Source: Eleusine coracana subsp. coracana (Eukaryota > Streptophyta > Magnoliopsida > Poales > Poaceae). From it: DNA of 64,000 nt. The notes beneath the pieces are model-generated. The model was not told where the DNA came from. It was given only the letters and a program-made list of their open reading frames with translations, and did not search any database. The DNA is taken from positions 15,635,501 through 15,699,500 of the forward strand of contig CM064427.1 in the NCBI GenBank assembly GCA_032690845.1, written 5' to 3'. Position 1 is the stretch's first letter; each line of letters starts with the position of its first letter. Shown piece after piece: positions 56,901 through 64,000 of this stretch. The position numbers were made by a program, and so were the translations under genes.

Positions 56901-59900
56901 CCTCCACCTTGGCTTGGACGTCCTTGCTGGCCCATCACGTCTCCAATCACCTCTCCAGCTATCTCATCATCATATCCATAGTTACTAACAACAATTAATT
57001 CATTAGGTAGCAATCTATTCTCAAAACCACATAATAAAAATATTAGAAATGATCTCACCTGTAAATTCAGGTGATGCACATAAACTTTCATCTTAGTTGA
57101 AGGAGTGTTATGTGTATCCATGAGTATGATGTACTGATACCACTTGATGTGAACAAGGGTTCCCGATCTTCCGATAGGTTCTGATAATCTTGATTAAGGC
57201 GGAGGCGATACACAAATCGATCCGGCTTCCGAACGACACGTTCTGAACCCCGCAATCGCAGCACAACGTCCCCTCTGGTTATCAACCATTCAAGAACGAT
57301 TGACCTCGCCGAGAAGGCTTATCCTTGCCTGCAAATCAAGAAAACAAGCAAGAACATAGAAGAATGCAACCAAATTTGCAAGTATACGATGAATCTCACA
57401 AGTTGGGGTCTCACAAACCGATCAAATTGCAAAACTGTTATCAACAGAATAATCTAAGTAAAACCCAATCCCTAATGAAGAGGCGGCGGCTGTATATGAG
57501 GACCCTAGGGTCGTGCAAGACCCCCTGGACGCAGCCCTAAGTGGGCTCAACTCGTTACATGGCCCAAAGACCGATTACGGTGTCGCAGCACCAGAACAGA
57601 TTCTGGAAGTTAATTTGTTTCGGCGATTGCCGACGGCTCAGGAATAATTTTGACATGGGACTAGTTGGGTTGGAAAGTTCTTTTCGTTATCTTTCCAGGC
57701 ATATATAGAACGTCCAAATCCGAGTCCGTATACGTCCTGGGTGTCCGTTTTAGTGCAGACTGGTCCTGGGCTCCGAAACAGACTCGAAGTCGGTTTTGAT
57801 TGGGCCTCCACCTTGGCTTGGACGTCCTTGCTGGCCCATCATGTCTCCAATCACCTCTCCAGCTATCTCATCATCGTCTCCATGGTTACTAACAACAATT
57901 AATTCATTAGGTAGCAATCTATTCTCAAAACCACATAATAAAAATATTAGAATCGATCTCACCTGTAAATTCAGGTGATGCACATGAACTTTCATCTTAG
58001 TTGAAGGAGTGTTGTGTGTATCCATGAGTGTGATGTACTGATACCACTAGATGTGAACAAGGGTTCCCAATCTTCCGATAGGTTCTGATAATCTTGATTA
58101 AGGCGGAGGCGATACACAAATCGATCCGGCTTCCGAACGACACGTTCTGAACCCCGCAATCACAGCACAACGTCTCCTCTGGTTATCAACCATTCAAGAA
58201 CGATTGACCTCACCGAGAAGGCTTATCCTTACCTGCAAATCAAGAAAATAAGCAAGAACAAAGAAGAATGCAACCAAATTTGCAAGTGTACGATGAATCT
58301 CACAAGTTGGGGTCTCACAAACCGATCAAACGACAAAACTGTTATCAACAAAATAATCTAAGTAAAACCCGATCCCCAATGAAGAGGCGGCGGCTGTATA
58401 TGAGGACCCTAGGGTCGTGCATGACCGCTTGGACGCAGCCCTAAGTGGGCTCAACTCGTTACATGGCCTAAAGACCGATTACGGTGTCGCAGCACCAGGA
58501 CAGATTCTAGAAGTTAATTTGTTTTGGCGATTGCCGACGGCTCCGGAACAATTTTTACATGGGACCGGTTGGGTTGGAAAGTTCTTTTCGTTATCTTTCC
58601 AGGCATATATAGAACGTCCAAATCCGAGTCCGTATACGTCCTGGGTGTCCGTTTTAGTGCAGACTGGTCCTGGGCTCCGAAACAGACTCGAAGTCGGTTT
58701 TGATTGGGCCTCCACCTTGGCTTGGACGTCCTTGCTGGCCCATCACGTCTCCAATCACCTCTCCAGCTATCTCATCATCATCTCCATGGTTACTAACAAC
58801 AATTAATTCATTAGGTAGCAATCTATTCTCAAAACCACATAATAAAAATATTAGAAATGATCTCACCTGTAAATTCAGGTGATGCACATAAACTTTCATC
58901 TTAGTTGAAGGAGTGTTATGTGTATCCATGAGTATGATGTACTGATACCACTTGATGTGAACAAGGGTTCCCGATCTTCCGATAGGTTCTGATAATCTTG
59001 ATTAAGGCGGGGGCGATACACAAATCGATCCGGCTTCCGAACGACACGTTCTGAACCCCGCAATCGCAGCACAACGTCCCCTCTGGTTATCAACCATTCA
59101 AGAACGATTGACCTCGCCGAGAAGGCTTATCCTTGCCTGCAAATCAAGAAAACAAGCAAGAACATAGAAGAATGCAACCAAATTTGCAAGTATACGATGA
59201 ATCTCACAAGTTGGGGTCTCACAAACCGATCAAATTGCAAAACTGTTATCAACAGAATAATCTAAGTAAAACCCAATCCCTAATGAAGAGGCGGCGGCTG
59301 TATATGAGGACCCTAGGGTCGTGCAAGACCCCCTGGACGCAGCCCTAAGTGGGCTCAACTCGTTACATGGCCCAAAGACCGATTACGGTGTCGCAGCACC
59401 AGAACAGATTCTGGAAGTTAATTTGTTTCGGCGATTGCCGACGGCTCAGGAATAATTTTGACATGGGACTAGTTGGGTTGGAAAGTTCTTTTCGTTATCT
59501 TTCCAGGCATATATAGAACGTCCAAATCCGAGTCCGTATACGTCCTGGGTGTCCGTTTTAGTGCAGACTAGTCCTGGGCTCCGAAACAGACTCGAAGTCG
59601 GTTTTGATTGGGCCTCCACCTTGGCTTGGACGTCCTTGCTGGCCCATCACGTCTCCAATCACCTCTCCAGCTATCTCATCATCATCTCCATGGTTACTAA
59701 CAACAATTAATTCATTAGGTAGCAATCTATTCTCAAAACCACATAATAAAAATATTAGAAACGATCTCACCTGTAAATTCAGGTGATGCACATGAACTTT
59801 CATCTTAGTTGAAGGAGTATTGTGTGTATCCATGAGTGTGATGTACTGATACCACTTGATGTGAACAAGGATTCCCGATCTTCCGATAGGTTCTGATAAT

Positions 59901-62900
59901 CTTGACTAAGGCGGAGGCGATACACAAATCGATCCGGCTTCCGAACGACACGTTCTGAACCCCGCAATCGCAGCACAACGTCTCCTCTGGTTATCAACCA
60001 TTCAAGAACGATTGACCTTGCCGAAAAGGCTTATCCTTGCCTGCAAATCAAGAAAACAAGCAAGAACAAAGAAGAATGCAACCAAATTTGCAAGTATACG
60101 ATGAATCTCACAAGTTGGGGTCTCACAAACCGATCAAACGGCAAAACTGTTATCAACAAAATAATTTAACTAAAACCCAGTCCCTAATGAAGAGGGGGCG
60201 GCTGTATATGAGGACCCTAGGGTCGTGCAAGACCCCCTGGACGCAGCCCTACGTGGGCTCAACTCGTTACATGGCCCAAAGACCGATTACGGTGTCGCAG
60301 CACCAGGACAGATTCTGGAAGTCGATTTGTTTTGGCGATTTCCGACGGCTAGGAAATAATTTTGACATGGGACCCATTGGGATGGAAAGTTCTTTTCGTT
60401 ATCTTTCCAGGCATATATAGAGCGTCTAAATCCGAGTCCGTATGCGTCCTGGGTGTCCGTTTTAGTGCAGACTGGTCCTGGGCTCTGAAACAGACTCGAA
60501 GTCGGTTTTGATTGGGCCTCCACCTTGGCTTGGACGTCCTTGCTGGCCCATCACGTCTCCAATCACCTCTCCAGCTATCTCATCATCATCTCCATGGTTA
60601 CTAACAACAATTAATTCATTAGGTAGCAATCTATTCTCAAAACCACATAATAAAAATATTAGAAACGATCTCACCTGTAAATTTAGGTGATGCACATAAA
60701 CTTTCATCTTAGTTGAAGGAGTGTTGTGTGTATCCATGAGTATAATGTACTGGTACCACTTGTTGTGAACAAGCGTTCCCGATCTTCCGATAGGTTCTGA
60801 TAATCTTGATTAAGGCGGAGGCGATACACAAATCGATCCGGCTTCCGAACGACACGTTCTGAACCCCGCAATCGCAGCACAACGTCTCCTCTGGTTATCA
60901 ACCATTCAAGAACGATTGACCTCGCCGAGAAGGCTTATCCTTGCCTGCAAATCAAGAAAACAAGCAAGAACATAGAAGAATGCAACCAAATTTGCAAGTA
61001 TACGATGAATCTCACAAGTTGGGGTCTCACAAACCGATCAAATTGCAAAACTGTTATCAAGAGAATAATCTAAGTAAAACCCAATCCCTAATGAAGAGGC
61101 GGCGGCTGTATATGAGGACCCTAGGGTCGTGCAAGACCCCCTGGACGCAGCCCTAAGTGGGCTCAACTCGTTACATGGCCCAAAGACCGATTACGGTGTC
61201 GCAGCACCAGGACAGATTCTGGAAGTTAATTTGTTTCGGCGATTGCCGACGGCTCAGAAATAATTTTGACATGGGACTGGTTGGGTTGAAAAGTTCTTTT
61301 CGTTATCTTTCCAGGCATATATAGAACGTCCAAATCCGAGACCGTATACGTCCTGGGTGTCCGTTTTAGTGCAGACTGGTCCTGGGCTCCGAAACAGACT
61401 CGAAGTCGGTTTTGATTGGGCCTCCACCTTGGCTTGGACGTCCTTGCTGGCCCATCACGTCTCCAATCACCTCTCCAGCTATCTCATCATCATCTCCATG
61501 GTTACTAACAACAATTAATTCAATAGGTAGCAATCTATTCTCAAAACCACATAATAAAAATATTAGAAACGATCTCACCTGTAAATTCAGGTGATGCACA
61601 TGAACTTTCATCTTAGTTGAAGGAGTGTTTTGTGTATCCATGAGTGTGATGTACTGATACCACTTGATGTGAACAAGGGTTCCCGATCTTCCGATAGGTT
61701 CTGATAATCTTGACTAAGGCGGAGGCGATACACAAATCGATCCGGCTTCCGAACAACACGTTCTGAACCCCGCAATCGCAGCACAACGTCTCCTCTGGTT
61801 ATCAACCATTCAAGAACGATTGACCTCACCGAGAAGGCTTATCCTTGCCTGCAAATCAAGAAAACAAGCAAGAACAAAGAAGAATGCAACCAAATTTGCA
61901 AGTATACGATGAATGTCACAAGTTGGGGTCTCACAAACCGATCAAACGGCAAAACTGTTATCAACAAAATAATTTAACTAGAACCCAGTCCCTAATGAAG
62001 AGGGGGCGGCTGTATATGAGGACCCTAGGGTCGTGCAAGACCCCCTGGACGCAGCCCTAAGTGGGCTCAACTCGTTACATGGCCCAAAGACTGATTACGG
62101 TGTCGCAGCACCAGGACAGATTCTGGAAGTCGATTTGTTTTGGCGATTTCCGATGGCTAGGAAATAATTTTGACATGGGACCCATTGGCATGGAAAGTTC
62201 TTTTCGTTATCTTTCCAGGCATATATAGAGCGTCCAAATCCGAGTCCGTATGCGTCCTGGGTGTCCGTTTTAGTGTAGACTGGTCCTGGGCTCTGAAACA
62301 GACTCGAAGTCGGTTTTGATTGGGCCTCCACCTTGGCTTTGACGTCCTTGCTGGCCCATCATGTCTCCAATCACCTCTCCAGCTATCTCATCATCATCTC
62401 CATGGTTACTAACAACAATTAATTCATTAGGTAGCAATCTATTCTCAAAACCACATAATAAAAATATTAGAATCGATCTCACCTGTAAATTCAGGTGATG
62501 CACATGAACTTTCATCTTAGTTGAAGGAATGTTGTGTGTATCCATGAGTGTGATGTACTGATACCACTAGATGTGAACAAGGGTTCCCAATCTTCCGATA
62601 GGTTCTGATAATCTTGATTAAGGCGGAGGCGATACACAAATCGATCCGGCTTCCGAACGACACGTTCTGAACCCCGCAATCGCAGCACAATGTCTCCTCT
62701 GGTTATCAACCATTCAAGAACGATTGACCACGCCGAGAAGGCTTATTCTTGCCTGCATATCAAGAAAACAAGCAAGAACAAAGAAGAATGCAACCAAATT
62801 TGCAAGTATACGATGAATCTCACAAGTTGGGATCTCACAAACCGATCAAATGGCAAAACTGTTATCAACAGAATAATCTAAGTAAAACCCAATCCCTAAT

Positions 62901-64000
62901 GAAGAGGTGGCGGCTGTATATGAGGACCCTAGGGTCGTGCAAGACCCCCTGGACGCAGCCCTAAGTGGGCTCAACTCGTTACATGGCCCAAAGACCGATT
63001 ACGGTGTCGCAGCACCAGGACAGATTCTGGAAGTTAATTTGTTTCGGCGATTGCAGATGGCTCAGGAACAATTTTGACATGGGACCGATTGGGTTGGAAA
63101 GTTCTTTTCGTTATATTTCCAGGCATATATAGAACGTCCAAATCCGAGTCCGTATACGTCCTGGGTGTCTGTTTTAGTGCAGACTGGTCCTGGGCTCCGA
63201 AACAGACTCGAAGTCGGTTTTGATTGGGCCTCCACCTTGGCTTGGACGTCCTTGCTGGCCCATCACGTCTCCAATCACCTCTCCAGCTATCTCATCATCA
63301 TCTCCATGGTTACTAACAACAATTAATTCATTAGGTAGCAATCTATTCTCAAAACCACATAATAAAAATATTAGAAACGATCTCACCTGTAAATTCAGGT
63401 GATGCACATAAACTTTCATCTTAGTTGAAGGAGTGTTATGTGTATCCATGAGTATGATGTACTGATACCACTTGATGTGAACAAGGGTTCCCGATCTTCC
63501 GATAGGTTCTGATAATCTTGATTAAGGCGGAGGCGATACACAAATCGATCCGGCTTCCGAACGACACGTTCTGAACCCCGCAATCGCAGCACAACGTCTC
63601 CTCTGGTTATCAACCATTCAAGAACGATTGACCTCGCCGAGAAGGCTTATCCTTGCCTGCAAATCAAGAAAACAAGCAAGAACATAGAAGAATGCAACCA
63701 AATTTGCAAGTATACGATGAATCTCACAAGTTGGGGTCTCACAAACCGATCAAATTGCAAAACTGTTATCAACAGAATAATCTAAGTAAAACCCAATCCC
63801 TAATGAAGAGGCGGCGGCTGTATATGAGGACCCTAGGGTCGTGCAAGACCCCCTGGACGCAGCCCTAAGTGGGCTCAACTCGTTACATGGCCCAAAGACC
63901 GATTACGGTGTCGCAGCACCAGGACAGATTCTAGAAGTTAATTTGTTTCGGCGATTGCCGACGGCTCAGAAATAATTTGGACATGGGACTGGTTGGGTTG
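50973..64000. repeat. 904-bp tandem repeat array, at least 14.4 units, runs off the window
   Basis: A fixed landmark (TGCCTGCAAATCAAG) recurs at 50996, 51900, 52805, 53709, 54613, 55517, 56421 (variant), 57325, 58229 (variant), 59133, 60037, 60941, 61845, 62749 and 63653: a period of 904 bp, with one of 905. Units are near-identical to a few percent different. Each unit has a palindrome (A)CGACCCTAGGGTCG(T) and a CACCTG/CAGGTG inverted repeat. On the minus strand it has intron-like signals and TGGTATCAG, like a Copia primer site. Short conserved open frames (91, 71, 65 and 60 residues) recur simply because the units are alike. I read it as a young satellite, possibly derived from a retroelement leader. 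Confidence 0.95.

Noticed and set aside
50973..64000. Conserved 91-, 71-, 65- and 60-residue open frames repeated in every array unit
   Set aside because: They recur because the units are nearly identical. Different frames on both strands overlap, none has a domain, and changes between units are not biased to silent positions as far as I can see.
50973..64000. CRISPR-like or gene-cluster reading of the array
   Set aside because: The whole 904-bp unit is repeated without unique spacers, in a plant context. This is tandem satellite structure.

Overview
The window looks like gene-poor chromosomal DNA from a grass (Poaceae). It holds one intact nuclear gene with a GT-AG intron, a sphingoid-base C4-hydroxylase. 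Almost everything else is nested plant LTR retrotransposons (Sirevirus-like Copia, Athila/Tat-like Gypsy, one chromovirus remnant), MITEs, a LINE scrap and CACTA-like DNA. I see no bacterial operons, rRNA, tRNA or CRISPR. The species cannot be named from the sequence alone.

Layout. 1-2341: intergenic DNA and the hydroxylase gene (minus strand). 2342-5597: MITEs, a hairpin, a LINE zinc-binding fragment and repeat R1. 5598-9646: element F, a chromovirus deleted from inside its 5' LTR to the end of its integrase (TSD ATTTA), inserted in R1. 10188-32055: element B, a Sirevirus-like Copia element on the minus strand (TSD ATTTT), inserted in an older Gypsy fragment. B carries element A (11800-22518, Athila-like Gypsy, minus, TSD AGGAG) and solo LTR S (24345-25758, plus, TSD GGAAC). 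32061-34448: Gypsy fragment, CACTA-like 41-bp repeats and repeat R2. 34449 to about 49883: element D, a Gypsy element on the plus strand, carrying element C (38158-48153, Athila-like, minus, TSD AGCAA/AGCAG). 49884-50972: a further LTR-like sequence E. 50973-64000: more than 14 copies of a 904-bp tandem repeat running off the window.

How the parts relate. A is the only element here with RT, RNase H and integrase, and its RT has lost the block that holds the catalytic aspartates. B, C and D keep gag (C and D also protease) but have no polymerase. Downstream they carry an unrelated extra ORF of broadly similar layout (X-ORF below). A and C share LTR ends, primer-binding-site type and polypurine tract, so C could have used A-type proteins.

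Most striking signal. Each family carries its own short GC-rich palindrome, usually as pairs repeated every 20-23 bp. The cores are GCGCCGATCGGCGC in A, C and S; GACCGGACNGTCCGGTC in B; GGTCGAYCGACC in D; and ATCGGCCGAT-like in E. They lie upstream of the LTR TATA boxes and again upstream of an internal TATA-like box before the extra ORF, and in A and C they also interrupt coding regions in frame. The two LTRs of B, and those of C, differ by the loss of exactly one 20-21 bp palindrome unit. This suggests a portable, expanding and contracting promoter-proximal palindrome cassette. It resembles, but is broader than, the palindromes known from maize Sirevirus LTRs.
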